From positions 1-64,000 of the forward strand of contig JH599922.1 of the NCBI GenBank assembly GCA_000245075.1: 64,000 nt of DNA. Direction: 5' to 3'. The notes under the pieces are model-generated. The model was not told where the DNA came from. It did not search any database and was given only the letters and a program-made list of their open reading frames with translations. The stretch is from Acetobacteraceae bacterium AT-5844. GTDB lineage: Bacteria > Pseudomonadota > Alphaproteobacteria > Acetobacterales > Acetobacteraceae. Shown here piece after piece: positions 9,436 through 18,463 of this stretch (position 1 is its first letter; the number at the start of each line of letters is the position of its first letter). A program made the translations under genes and the position numbers.

Positions 9436-11025
9436 TTGCTGACCCGCCTTGTCTTGGCGTTATCCTGCCTCCTGCCTGCTTTTGCCGCGGCACAGGACGT
9501 GATTTCGCCGCCGCGCGGAGGTGATCTGGCGCAGGCCCAGTTGGACCGCTGCGGCCCGGGTACCAGCCTGGCTGTGGACCAGGCGCGACACCTCACGCTC
9601 CCCCTGACCGAACTCCTACCCTTCGCGCGGGATATCTTCGCCCGCCATAACGTTCGCACCGTCCTTGAAGGCTCTCGCGGCTCATTGCGCATAGAAATGC
9701 GCCTCGGCCCAGTGCGGAGCCTGGAAGCGCCGGCGGGCAATCCGGCCACTGTTTATCTGCCGGGGCAGGACGCGCGGCAGGTGCTGCAGGATCGCCGGTC
9801 CCGCCTTCGGCCGCTATGGGCCGTGGATGAGGCGACCGTCATTGCGGCGGATATCGCTTACGACGTTCGCCACACGACCCCGGATGGGGAGCCGCGCCCC
9901 TGGCTGGATGAGACGGAACTGGCCGAGGCCATGCCGGGTTATCGGCTGATTCGTCTCTATGCCGATGAATTTACAGGTTTTTCCGCAGCTGTGCTGGAGG
10001 CCCGGCGAGGCGAGGGCAGGGTCCCTCATCGGATCTATGCCATCGCCGGCACCCATGTTTTCGAGCATCTGGACTTCCGCAGCTGGGCTTCCGGCCTGAC
10101 CTTCGGGCGGGCGCAATTCACCTCCAACGCGGCATTACAGCTAGTGGAAGACGCGGCCACCTACGCCCAGGACCTGGTCCATGGCGGCGAGGTGCTGTTC
10201 ACCGGGCAAAGTCAGGGCGGGTTGACGGCGCAGGGCGTGGGCTATCTCACCCAGGCCTATCTCGACGCCGTGGGGAAGCCGCATCATCTCGCGCATATCG
10301 TCTCCTGGGGCGGAGTGGGCGCGCAGGAAGTTATTCTCCGGACATTGCAGGCACAAAAGGAGGGGGAGGGTCGGGGCTTCGGTGCGTCGCTGGAACGGCA
10401 TTGGGCCGCGACGGAGCCGGATTATGCCGCCGCCGCCCGGGTGTGGCGCGCCTTGTCGCAGCTCTGGCAGAGCGTCCCGCCGGGAAAGGAAACGGAGCAC
10501 GTGCAGCAGACGATGCAGCGCATGCGTGTTCTGGGTTACTTCTTCGAGATCGATCTGTTTGCGCGGGCCGGCACATTCCCCGGCACCATGTTGGCTTTCC
10601 CAACCGCGCTCATTCTCCCCGACGCTTGCCAGTTCACCGTGGCGGAGGCGAGGCTGGGCATCGGGGGAGGGCGCTTTGGCGTCCGGCTGGAGTCCCACTT
10701 CCTCAAGGGTTATCGGCGCGCTGTGACGCGCGGCGCCATTGCCGTTGCCCGCCCCGCGCTACCGGCGAAATGGCCGTGGGTTGCCGAGCTCGTGCCCGCT
10801 CTTGAGAAGCTGGGCTATGTCTGGCTGGAGACGATTTATTTTGAGGGACCGGCGGCCAGCCCCGAGAATTGGAGGCAGTGCACCGCTGCTCCCCGTTGGA
10901 CCACCCGTGCCAATCGTTCCTGCCAGGAGACATGGTGGCCGGGTTGCCAGCCGCCCCCCGACGAAAAGCTGTGGTGTCTGGTGCGCGACCCCGTGTCCGG
11001 CGCGCCAATGCCCCTTTCTCGCTGA
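9436..11025 (+). CDS. secreted lipase-like alpha/beta hydrolase, 529 aa
   Basis: The first 20 residues are a clear Sec signal (TRLVLALSCLLPAFAAAQ). Around residues 200-270 the order AGTH...., a tryptophan-containing segment, an alanine-rich helix and VLFTGQSQGGLTAQ matches the class 3 lipase layout. Ser259 in GQSQGG would be the nucleophile (GxSxG). An aspartate and histidine of a triad probably lie further on but I cannot place them. The start is TTG; a nearby ATG at 9413 is out of frame and stops at once. The cysteine- and tryptophan-rich C-terminus suggests an exported, disulphide-bonded protein. Substrate unknown; no obvious operon partner. Confidence 0.65.
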   Translation: MLTRLVLALSCLLPAFAAAQDVISPPRGGDLAQAQLDRCGPGTSLAVDQARHLTLPLTELLPFARDIFARHNVRTVLEGSRGSLRIEMRLGPVRSLEAPAGNPATVYLPGQDARQVLQDRRSRLRPLWAVDEATVIAADIAYDVRHTTPDGEPRPWLDETELAEAMPGYRLIRLYADEFTGFSAAVLEARRGEGRVPHRIYAIAGTHVFEHLDFRSWASGLTFGRAQFTSNAALQLVEDAATYAQDLVHGGEVLFTGQSQGGLTAQGVGYLTQAYLDAVGKPHHLAHIVSWGGVGAQEVILRTLQAQKEGEGRGFGASLERHWAATEPDYAAAARVWRALSQLWQSVPPGKETEHVQQTMQRMRVLGYFFEIDLFARAGTFPGTMLAFPTALILPDACQFTVAEARLGIGGGRFGVRLESHFLKGYRRAVTRGAIAVARPALPAKWPWVAELVPALEKLGYVWLETIYFEGPAASPENWRQCTAAPRWTTRANRSCQETWWPGCQPPPDEKLWCLVRDPVSGAPMPLSR

Positions 11026-11344
11026 CCGCTTTCTAGCCGGCTGGGCGCATGGGCGGCCGGGGCTTCCTCTCCTCACGGTCTGTTCGCAAGTGCAGCGTGC
11101 TTGACGCAACCAGAAGCTATGTCCCTCCATATAGCTGGATGGAAAGCTTCGGCTGGTTTCCTGCCAGTTTGACGTGCAACGGGTGTCCGGTCGGTAGGCA
11201 GGATTCACACTGTCAGCAGTGGCAGGGCCAATTTCCTATCGGCACAATCCTTGCTTTTTAAATTTCATTAACGAACACTGATGAAATCCTGGAAGCCGGT
11301 GACTGGGCTTCCTTGCCGGGGTTGTAGAGGGGAGATCGACCGCC
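11026..11344. other. 319-bp spacer before dipeptide transporter operon
   Basis: No gene seen. It has a small hairpin CACTG-TCAG-CAGTG (11208-11221). An unusually AT-rich block at about 11250-11275 is a plausible promoter region for the operon that begins at 11345. No promoter elements could be assigned with confidence. Confidence 0.35.
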
Positions 11345-12922
11345 ATGTCCACTCGCCGTTCGCTCTTGGCTTTGTCTGCCCTGGCAGGGCCGGGACTGGC
11401 TCTGTTGCCGGCGCGCCGCGCCACAGCAGCAGGCGTGAAGGAACTGCGCTACCGTCTGACGGAGGATCCGGAATCCCTCTATAGCGGGCAGAGTGTCTCG
11501 CTGACGGTCAATACCTGCTTGAACTTCCTGCATGATCGGCTCGTCTATATCGACGCGGAGGGCAAGCCGCAGCCCTGGCTGGCGGAATCATGGTCCTTCA
11601 GCGAGGATAACAAGCAGATTACCTTCCGGCTGCGTCCTGGCACCAAGTTCCATGATGGCACCGACTTCGATGCCGCATCAGTGAAGTTCCATTTCGACAA
11701 TATCCTCGATCCGAAAATGGCCTCCCCGGTGCGTGGGCAGATCGGTGCGCTGGAAAGCTGCGAGGTGGTGGACCCCCTGACCGTCCGCCTGAGCTTCAGC
11801 CGGCCCTTCGCGGCCGCCATGATCCTTTTTACAGGCGCCGGCTACGGATTCAATTCGCCTGCTGCGGTGCAAAAGGCGGGCCGGCAATATGGGCGTCGCC
11901 CGGTCGGCACTGGCCCCTTTATGTTCAAATCCTGGTCGGCGGGCAGTGAGATCGTACTGGTGCGCAATCCGCGCTACCGCCAGCTCCGGCCGGATGCGGT
12001 GAACAAAGGCGTCCCTTACGCCGACCAGATCACGCTCAGCGTGCTGCCGGAGGAGGGCGTCGCCTTCTCTGCCTTGCAGACCGGCGAGCTGAGTGCTGCC
12101 GAGTTGCAGACTGATACGGTGGAAAGGCTGCGCCAGGACCGCCGTTTCTCCGTCGTCATTGACGACAAGGCGAAAAACATATTTTTCATGGAGTTCTCTT
12201 ACCGCCCGCCCTTCGACGACCGGACGATGCGGGATGCGATCAGCCATGCCATCGACCGCGAGGCCATCCTGCGTGCTGCCTATAGCGGTTATGGCGTCAT
12301 CAACCTGAGCCCGCTTTCCAGCGGTATTCCGGGCTATGATGCGGCGGTGGCCGAGCGCTACGGCACACCTTACGATCCGGAAAAGGCCAAGGCGCTGCTG
12401 GACCAAGCGGGCTGGAAAGCAGGCTCGGGCGGCTTGCGGGCGAAGGAAGGGAAGGAGGCGAAATTCGCCATTCGCTCCTACGCCAACCCAGTGACCGACC
12501 GCGCGCTTGCGGTGATCCAGAGCAACCTCGCCGCCATCGGCATCCAGGCCGAGGTTTCCACGGCAGACTGGGGAACCTTCTACCCCTCGCTGCTGCGCGA
12601 AGGCTGGGACATGACCCTGAACCGCTGGACCTATTCGGACCCGCTGGTATTGACCAACCTGTTCCGCCCGCCGGGACATCGCCGCAACCTGCCGCCGGAT
12701 GAAGAACTGACGCGCATTCTGACCGCCGTCGATTCCACACTGGACCCAGCGGCGCGGCAGAAGGTGGTTTCCGAAGCGCAGCAGGCGATCCTGGAGCGGC
12801 GACTGATGATTCCCATCCTGACCAGCCATCAGGTGACCATCACGCAGGCCGGGTTGCAGAATTACAAGTTCGACTACCTGAATCAGGTGCTCCACGGCGA
12901 CGTACGCATGAGCAACTGGTGA
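11345..12922 (+). CDS. peptide/dipeptide ABC transporter substrate-binding protein (SBP family 5)
   Basis: Periplasmic receptor of the DppA/OppA family, 525 residues. An exported N-terminus with an RR pair (STRRSLLALSALAG) is followed by the family 5 landmarks: LAESWSFSEDNKQITFRLR near residue 80, FHDGTDFDAASVKFHFDN, and VGTGPFMFKSW. It heads a five-gene transporter set; its stop overlaps the GTG of the next gene (GTGA), implying translational coupling. The D-aminopeptidase-like gene after the transporter suggests that short peptides, perhaps with D-residues, are the ligand; that is inference. Confidence 0.92.
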   Translation: MSTRRSLLALSALAGPGLALLPARRATAAGVKELRYRLTEDPESLYSGQSVSLTVNTCLNFLHDRLVYIDAEGKPQPWLAESWSFSEDNKQITFRLRPGTKFHDGTDFDAASVKFHFDNILDPKMASPVRGQIGALESCEVVDPLTVRLSFSRPFAAAMILFTGAGYGFNSPAAVQKAGRQYGRRPVGTGPFMFKSWSAGSEIVLVRNPRYRQLRPDAVNKGVPYADQITLSVLPEEGVAFSALQTGELSAAELQTDTVERLRQDRRFSVVIDDKAKNIFFMEFSYRPPFDDRTMRDAISHAIDREAILRAAYSGYGVINLSPLSSGIPGYDAAVAERYGTPYDPEKAKALLDQAGWKAGSGGLRAKEGKEAKFAIRSYANPVTDRALAVIQSNLAAIGIQAEVSTADWGTFYPSLLREGWDMTLNRWTYSDPLVLTNLFRPPGHRRNLPPDEELTRILTAVDSTLDPAARQKVVSEAQQAILERRLMIPILTSHQVTITQAGLQNYKFDYLNQVLHGDVRMSNW

Positions 12923-13851
12923 GCCGGTATATCCTGCGCCGCCTGCTGGTGGCGCTGCCCGTGGTGGCCGGCATCCTGCTGCTCACCTTCCTCATCCAGG
13001 CGGTGATCCCGACGGACGCGGTCAGCGCCATGTATGAAGGCCAGGTCACGGAGGACGAAGCGGCTGAGGCCATGGCGGCGATGCGCGAGCGCTACGGGCT
13101 GGACCAGCCGTGGTACGTACAGTTTGTCCGCTACAGCGCCAACGTGCTGCAGGGCGATTTTGGTGAATCCATCCGCTTGCGCCGCCCGGTGTCGGAGGAA
13201 ATCGGCTACCGTTTCCTCAACACCTTGCAGCTCACCGGGGCCGCCCTGCTGATCGGCATCGGCATCGGCGTGCCCATGGGCATCCTCTCGGCGGCGAAGA
13301 AGGACACCTGGCTCGATGTCGGCGCCATGACGGTGGGGCTGCTCGGTATCTCGATGCCAGCTTTCTTCTTCGGCCTGCTGCTGATCCTTGTCTTCGCCGT
13401 CTGGCTCATGTGGATTCCCGTGGTGCCGCGCGGCGGTGCGGCGTTGTTGCTACCGGCGCTGACACTGGGGCTCATCGAAGCGGCACCACTTTCCCGCATT
13501 GCACGCTCGGCGATGATTGAGATCCTGCGCCGCGATCACATCCGCGCCGCTCGTGCCCGTGGCATGGGCGAGTTCTCCGTCATTATGCGCCATGCTCTGC
13601 CCGGCACGCTGCTGGCAGTCATGACCGTGATCGGCCTGCAATTCGGCAATCTGCTCGGCGGGGCCTTCATCATCGAGGTCATCTTCGGCTGGCGAGGTAT
13701 TGGGGAGCTGGGCGTGAAGGCTATCCAGTGGCGGGATTTCGCGTTGACCCAGGCCATTATCCTGATCAGCGCTGGCGCGCATATCGTCGCCAATCTCGTG
13801 GTCGATATCCTCTACGCCTGGGTCGACCCACGCGTGGATTACAACTCATGA
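12919..13851 (+). CDS. dipeptide-type ABC transporter permease (DppB-like)
   Basis: Inner-membrane permease, 310 residues, with about six membrane segments. The N-terminus MSRYILRRLLVALPVVAGIL is characteristic of DppB/OppB. The BPD_transp_1 coupling loop shows as ARARGMGEFSVIMRHALPG, contacting the ATPases. It starts on GTG within the stop codon of the receptor gene and ends on an ATGA overlap with the second permease, so the three are probably co-translated. Confidence 0.92.
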   Translation: MSRYILRRLLVALPVVAGILLLTFLIQAVIPTDAVSAMYEGQVTEDEAAEAMAAMRERYGLDQPWYVQFVRYSANVLQGDFGESIRLRRPVSEEIGYRFLNTLQLTGAALLIGIGIGVPMGILSAAKKDTWLDVGAMTVGLLGISMPAFFFGLLLILVFAVWLMWIPVVPRGGAALLLPALTLGLIEAAPLSRIARSAMIEILRRDHIRAARARGMGEFSVIMRHALPGTLLAVMTVIGLQFGNLLGGAFIIEVIFGWRGIGELGVKAIQWRDFALTQAIILISAGAHIVANLVVDILYAWVDPRVDYNS

Positions 13852-14717
13852 GCATGGCTGAGACCGTGCCGGTTGCCCGGCGTGGGGGGATGCGATGGGC
13901 GCTGGGAAGGCTGGCCCGTAACCCGTCGGCGCGGATCGGCGGCGGTGTGCTGATGCTGATCCTGTTCTGCGCTGCCTTCGCACCTTGGATCGCACCGCAC
14001 GACCCGTTAGCGGTGAACACGCTGGGCCGCCTGCAACCGCCCAGCGCGACCCACTGGCTGGGTACCGATGAGGTGGGCCGCGACCTCGCCAGCCGGCTGA
14101 TCTATGGCACGCGCTATTTCCTGCTGATCTGCCTCATCGCCTCTTCCATCGCGGCAGGTTTCGGCATCCTGCTGGGGCTGGTGGCGGGGGCAGGTTCGGC
14201 GCTGGCGGATGCCATCATCATGCGTGTCACCGACATGCTACTGGCTTTCCCCTATATTCTGCTGGTGCTGGCCATCGTTGCCATCCTCGGCCCCAGCCTG
14301 TGGACGGCGATGGTGGCTGTCGGCATTGCCGGCATCCCGGGCTATGCGCGGCTCATCCGCTCCGTGGCGCTGACGGTGAAGCGCGAGGAATACGTGGAGG
14401 CCGCCCGCGCCCTTGGTGCCAGCGAGGCGCAGATCATCATCGGTACGGTGCTGCCCAATACCATCTCGCCGCTGGTGGTCTATCTCTCCTACGCCACGCC
14501 CATCGCGGCGCTCTCGGCGGCGGCGCTGTCCTTCCTCGGGCTCGGGGCGCAGGCACCCGCACCGGAATGGGGGGCGATGCTGGTCAATTCCCGCTCCTTC
14601 CTGTTTACGGCGTGGTGGGCGGTCGCGGCGCCGGGGCTTGCCATCTTCATCGCCATCTTCTCGATGAACCTGCTCGGCAACGGGCTGCGCGATGTGCTGG
14701 ACCCGCGTGATGCCTGA
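13848..14717 (+). CDS. dipeptide-type ABC transporter permease (DppC-like)
   Basis: Second permease, 289 residues. A soluble start is followed by the DppC landmark HWLGTDEVGRDLASRLIYGTR and the coupling loop EAARALGASEAQIIIGTVLPN. The ATG overlaps the previous stop as ATGA; another ATG two codons on is possible. Its end overlaps the first ATPase gene by 8 bases. Confidence 0.92.
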   Translation: MSMAETVPVARRGGMRWALGRLARNPSARIGGGVLMLILFCAAFAPWIAPHDPLAVNTLGRLQPPSATHWLGTDEVGRDLASRLIYGTRYFLLICLIASSIAAGFGILLGLVAGAGSALADAIIMRVTDMLLAFPYILLVLAIVAILGPSLWTAMVAVGIAGIPGYARLIRSVALTVKREEYVEAARALGASEAQIIIGTVLPNTISPLVVYLSYATPIAALSAAALSFLGLGAQAPAPEWGAMLVNSRSFLFTAWWAVAAPGLAIFIAIFSMNLLGNGLRDVLDPRDA

Positions 14718-15729
14718 GGCGCCGCTGCTGGAGCTGCGCGGGCTGCGCACGCAGTTCGGCGAAGGTGCCGGTGCCGTAAGGGCGGTGAATGGCGTCGATC
14801 TCAGCCTGCGCGCTGGCGAGGTGCTGGGCATCGTGGGCGAATCCGGTTGCGGCAAGACGGTGCTGGCGCTTTCCATCCTCCGGCTGATCGACCCGCCCGG
14901 GCGTATCGCCGCCGGCCAGGTGCTGTTCGATGGGCAGGACGTGCTCGCCATGCCTCCGCGGGCTCTGACCGCGCTGCGTGGGCGGGACATCGCCATGATC
15001 TTCCAGCAACCCAAGGCCAGCCTGGACCCTGTGATGCGCATCGGCGCGCAGATCGCCGAGCCATTGCGGCTGCGGGGCGGCCGGGGCCGCAAGGCGGCGT
15101 GGCGGGAGGCCGTGGAACTGCTCGCCGCCGTTGGGCTGCCCAATCCGGATGAGAAGGCGCGCGCCTATCCGCATGAAATCTCCGGCGGGCAGGCGCAACG
15201 GGTGATGATTGCCATCGCCCTGGCGCTGCGCCCGCGCCTGCTCATCGCCGACGAGCCGACCACGGCGCTGGACGTGACGGTGCAGGCACAGATCCTTGAC
15301 CTGCTGCGCGAGCGCTGCCGGGCGCTGGGTACAGCGCTGATCCTGGTGACGCACGACATTGGCGTCATCGCCCAGATGGCCGACAGGGTAGCGGTGATGT
15401 ATGCCGGCCGCGTGGTGGAGAATGCCCCGGTGGCCGAGATCCTCAGCCGCCCGGCGCATCCTTACACCCAGGGCCTGCTGCGCTCCGCTCCGGTCATGGG
15501 CGCCGTTCAGGCGCGGCTGCGGGAAATCCCCGGCGGCATCCCCGATCTCGGCCGGCCAATCCCTGGCTGTGCCTTCGCGCCACGCTGCACTTCCCGCGCC
15601 GAGGCTGGTCCGGAACGTTGTGACCGGCAGGCGCCGCCGTCCTTCCTGCCACAGCCCGGCTGGCAGGCGCGCTGCTGGCTGCAGGCTGGCGCGCCGGCCG
15701 CCGAACCCTTGCCGGAGGGATGGTCGTGA
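14710..15729 (+). CDS. dipeptide-type ABC transporter ATPase (DppD-like)
   Basis: First of two ATPases, 339 residues. Walker A is GESGCGKTVLAL, the signature is ISGGQAQRVMIAIAL, and Walker B is LLIADEPTTALD. The C-terminal oligopeptide/dipeptide extension has four cysteines (GCAFAPRCTSRAEAGPERC), as in Dpp/Opp ATPases that carry an Fe-S cluster. The chosen ATG gives MPEAPLLELRG; a start six codons earlier would deepen the overlap with the permease gene. Confidence 0.92.
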   Translation: MPEAPLLELRGLRTQFGEGAGAVRAVNGVDLSLRAGEVLGIVGESGCGKTVLALSILRLIDPPGRIAAGQVLFDGQDVLAMPPRALTALRGRDIAMIFQQPKASLDPVMRIGAQIAEPLRLRGGRGRKAAWREAVELLAAVGLPNPDEKARAYPHEISGGQAQRVMIAIALALRPRLLIADEPTTALDVTVQAQILDLLRERCRALGTALILVTHDIGVIAQMADRVAVMYAGRVVENAPVAEILSRPAHPYTQGLLRSAPVMGAVQARLREIPGGIPDLGRPIPGCAFAPRCTSRAEAGPERCDRQAPPSFLPQPGWQARCWLQAGAPAAEPLPEGWS

Positions 15730-16712
15730 CCGGAGCGCCAGGAGACAGCCGCGTGCCGCTGCTGCGCGCCTCCGGGCTGGCGGTCCGCTTCCCGGTGCGG
15801 GCGGGGGTGATGGGCCGTCCGCTCGCCTGGGTCCGTGCCGTCGATGGCGTGGATCTGGAGGTGAGCGCCGGGGAGACGCTGGGGTTGGTGGGCGAGTCCG
15901 GCTGCGGCAAATCGACCCTTGGCCGCACCCTGCTGGCCCTGCGCCAGCCCGATGAGGGCTCGGTGGAGATCGAGGGAGAGCGCGTGTTCGACCTGCCGCC
16001 GGCGCGGCTGAAAGCGCTGCGCCGCCACGCGCAGATGGTGTTCCAGGACCCCGTGGCATCGCTCGATCCGCGTCGCACGGTGGGTAGCTCAGTGCGCATG
16101 GGGCTCGACCTGCACGGCATCGGCAACAGAAGCGGGCGTCAGGCCGCCGTGGCGCAGGTGCTGCGGCGTGTCGGGCTGCGGCCGGAGCATGCGGAGCGCT
16201 TTCCGCATGAATTCTCCGGCGGGCAGCGCCAGCGCATCGGCATTGCCCGTGCCCTGGTGCTGGAGCCACGCCTGCTGGTTTGCGATGAGCCCGTCTCCGC
16301 CCTCGATGTCTCGGTACAGGCGCAGATCCTGAACCTGCTGAAGGATGTGCAGGCGGAGCGGGGCCTCGGCATGGTGTTCATCTCGCACAACCTGGCGGTG
16401 GTGGAGCACATGGCTGACCGTGTGGCCGTTATGTATTACGGCCGCATTGTGGAGCAGGCGCCGCGCGCGGCGCTCTATGCCGGGGCGCGGCACCCTTATA
16501 CCCGTACGCTGCTGGCTGCCGTGCCGTCTTACGACCCCACCCAGCGGGAAACCACTACCCCGCCCCTGGGCGAGCCCCCGGACCCCGCGCGGCTGCCGAG
16601 CGGCTGCCGCTTCCGTGCCCGCTGCCCCATCGCCATGCCCCGCTGCGCCGAGGAAGAGCCTCTGCTGCGCGATCTCGGCGAAGGGCACAGAGCCGCCTGC
16701 TGGGCCGCGTAG
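15720..16712 (+). CDS. dipeptide-type ABC transporter ATPase (DppF-like)
   Basis: Second ATPase, 330 residues, overlapping the first by 10 bases. Walker A is GESGCGKSTLGRTLL, the signature is FSGGQRQRIGIARAL, and Walker B is LLVCDEPVSALDVS. The C-terminus holds the CRFRARCPIAMPRC cysteine motif. The RTVGSSVRMGLDLHG segment is typical of DppF. A GTG two codons downstream is an alternative start. It completes a full receptor, two-permease, two-ATPase importer. Confidence 0.92.
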   Translation: MVVTGAPGDSRVPLLRASGLAVRFPVRAGVMGRPLAWVRAVDGVDLEVSAGETLGLVGESGCGKSTLGRTLLALRQPDEGSVEIEGERVFDLPPARLKALRRHAQMVFQDPVASLDPRRTVGSSVRMGLDLHGIGNRSGRQAAVAQVLRRVGLRPEHAERFPHEFSGGQRQRIGIARALVLEPRLLVCDEPVSALDVSVQAQILNLLKDVQAERGLGMVFISHNLAVVEHMADRVAVMYYGRIVEQAPRAALYAGARHPYTRTLLAAVPSYDPTQRETTTPPLGEPPDPARLPSGCRFRARCPIAMPRCAEEEPLLRDLGEGHRAACWAA

Positions 16713-16761
16713 CATGTGACCGCTGAACGAATGTGAAGTAGCTCCCCTTCAACAAGATGCC

Positions 16762-16769
16762 GGAGGAAA
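16762..16769 (+). promoter_or_regulatory. ribosome binding site deciding the D-aminopeptidase start
   Basis: GGAGGAAA sits 8 bases before a GTG at 16778. The upstream in-frame ATG at 16757 has no Shine-Dalgarno match and would place this site inside the coding region, so the GTG is preferred. Confidence 0.55.
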
Positions 16770-16777
16770 CGGACGCC

Positions 16778-18394
16778 GTGACCGATCTCGACCTGACCTT
16801 GCTGGAACGCCGTGTGGATGCGCTGCTGGAACCCTTCGCCACCGTGGGTGGACCGGGCGCCACCATCGGTGTGGTGCTGGACGGCCGGCTGGCGGTCCAT
16901 CGGCATGCGGGGCTGGCGAATATCGAGCATGGCGTGCCGATCGGGCCCGCCACGCGCTTCCGCATCGCTTCCGTCTCTAAGCAGTTCACCTGCGCTGCCA
17001 TCCTGATGCTGGCAGCGGAGGGCAAGCTTTCGCTGGAGGAGGAGGCGCGGAGCTATCTCCCGGAACTGCCTGCTCTGGCGGACCGCGTGACGGTCGCGCA
17101 TCTCATGCACAACACCTCCGGCATCCGCGACATGCTGGAGATTATGCGCCATGGCGGGGCTGATCTCGGTACGCCCATCCGGTTGCAGGATCTGGTGGAG
17201 GGTATCTGTCGGCAGCGCACGCTGAACTTTGCCCCCGGCACGCGCTTTCTCTACAGCAACTCGAACTTCCTGCTGTTGGGGCTCATCGTTGAGCGCCTGA
17301 CCGGCACCCCGCTGCCGGAATTCCTGCACACCCGCATCTTCGCGCCTCTCGGCATGAGCGAGACGCTTATGACGCCGGAGGTGCGCCAGACCATCCCCAA
17401 CCTCGCGACTGGCTACATGCCGGATGGGCAAGGGGGCTGGCTGCGCGCGCCGCATGCCTTCCCGCTGCATGGTGAGGGCGGGCTGGTTTCCTCGGTGCGG
17501 GACCTCGCGCTGTGGGACCGTAATTTCACCACGCGCCGCATTGGCGAAGGCTGGCTGGATGGGCTGACGGTGCAGACGCCCTTCACCAACGCAACGGTCA
17601 ACCGCTACGCGCGGGGCCTGGTGGTGCGGCCCTATCGCGGGCTGGAGACGGCAAGCCATGGTGGGCTCTGGCCCGGCTACCGGACGGAATTCCTGCGCGT
17701 GCCGGGGCTGGAGGTAACGGTGATCGTCATCTCCAACAACGCCGCGTCCGACCCCAGCCTGCTGGGGCACCGCGCGCTGGATGCGGTGCTGGAGACACGG
17801 CCGGGCGTGCATCCGGTGCCGGCCCTGCCGCCCAAAGCCGAGCTGGAGCCGCTGGCTGGAACCTGGCTGGACCCGGAAACCGGTGCCACGCTGGATATCG
17901 CGCTGCCGGAAAAGGGCGGGGCGACCCTCTCTACCCACGGTCTGACCGTCACGGCTGAGGCGACCGAGGATGGCCGTCTCGCCTCGCCCCGCGGCAGCAG
18001 CGTCTTCCTGGTCCGCAGATTGGAGCCAGACACGGTCGAGGTGGAGCAGGATGCCGGCGCCCGGGGCATCTGGCAGCGGGTGCCGGAGGGTGCCGCTCTG
18101 CCGGCGGGGCTGGCCGGGACCTACCGCAGCCAGGAAATGGCCGCCACCTGGACGGTGGAAGAGGCGGGAGGAAAGGTCTTCGTTCGCGCCCGGGGGCCGG
18201 TGGCCCATGGGCAGCCCTGGGAGGTGGCGCCCATCCAGGGCGATCATCTGCGCGTCATCGTACCGAGCCCGTTGTTCCGTGCCTGGCTGGATGTGCGTGT
18301 GGTGCGCGAGGGTGAGGCTATTACGGCACTGGAAGCCAGCGGAGGGCGGGCCAAGCGCGTGCGCTACGAGCGGATAGCGGAAGCCGTTCCGTAA
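16778..18394 (+). CDS. D-aminopeptidase-like serine hydrolase (family S12)
   Basis: 538 residues from the GTG start (545 from an ATG 21 bases upstream). Penicillin-binding/beta-lactamase fold: SVSK (Ser65, Lys68), YSN (Tyr159) and HGG (His294). The known Ochrobactrum D-aminopeptidase uses Ser62, Lys65, Tyr153 and His287 and is about 520 residues, so spacing and length agree. Two further modules after residue ~365 (LEPLAGTWLDPETG..., then LAGTYRSQEMAATWTVEE) match the extra beta-barrel domains of that enzyme, which simple class C beta-lactamases lack. No signal peptide is evident, so it probably acts in the cytoplasm on peptides brought in by the adjacent transporter. A D-alanyl esterase or other S12 member remains possible. 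Confidence 0.8.
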   Translation: MTDLDLTLLERRVDALLEPFATVGGPGATIGVVLDGRLAVHRHAGLANIEHGVPIGPATRFRIASVSKQFTCAAILMLAAEGKLSLEEEARSYLPELPALADRVTVAHLMHNTSGIRDMLEIMRHGGADLGTPIRLQDLVEGICRQRTLNFAPGTRFLYSNSNFLLLGLIVERLTGTPLPEFLHTRIFAPLGMSETLMTPEVRQTIPNLATGYMPDGQGGWLRAPHAFPLHGEGGLVSSVRDLALWDRNFTTRRIGEGWLDGLTVQTPFTNATVNRYARGLVVRPYRGLETASHGGLWPGYRTEFLRVPGLEVTVIVISNNAASDPSLLGHRALDAVLETRPGVHPVPALPPKAELEPLAGTWLDPETGATLDIALPEKGGATLSTHGLTVTAEATEDGRLASPRGSSVFLVRRLEPDTVEVEQDAGARGIWQRVPEGAALPAGLAGTYRSQEMAATWTVEEAGGKVFVRARGPVAHGQPWEVAPIQGDHLRVIVPSPLFRAWLDVRVVREGEAITALEASGGRAKRVRYERIAEAVP

Positions 18395-18406
18395 GCGAGC
18401 GGAAGG

Positions 18407-18428
18407 CGGCGGCCGACGCCGGCCGCCG
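18407..18428. terminator. bidirectional hairpin between convergent genes
   Basis: A perfect 9-bp stem CGGCGGCCG/CGGCCGCCG with an ACGC loop lies midway between the stop of the D-aminopeptidase gene and the end of the convergent Bug receptor gene. There is no T-run on either side. Confidence 0.55.
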
Positions 18429-18463
18429 AGATCGCGCCACTGCTGTAGGCACGTTTGAAGCGG

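Noticed and set aside
14647-16269. A 540-codon minus-strand frame opposite the two dipeptide ATPase genes
   Set aside because: Proline/arginine-rich translation without any family pattern; the plus strand has complete Walker and signature motifs.
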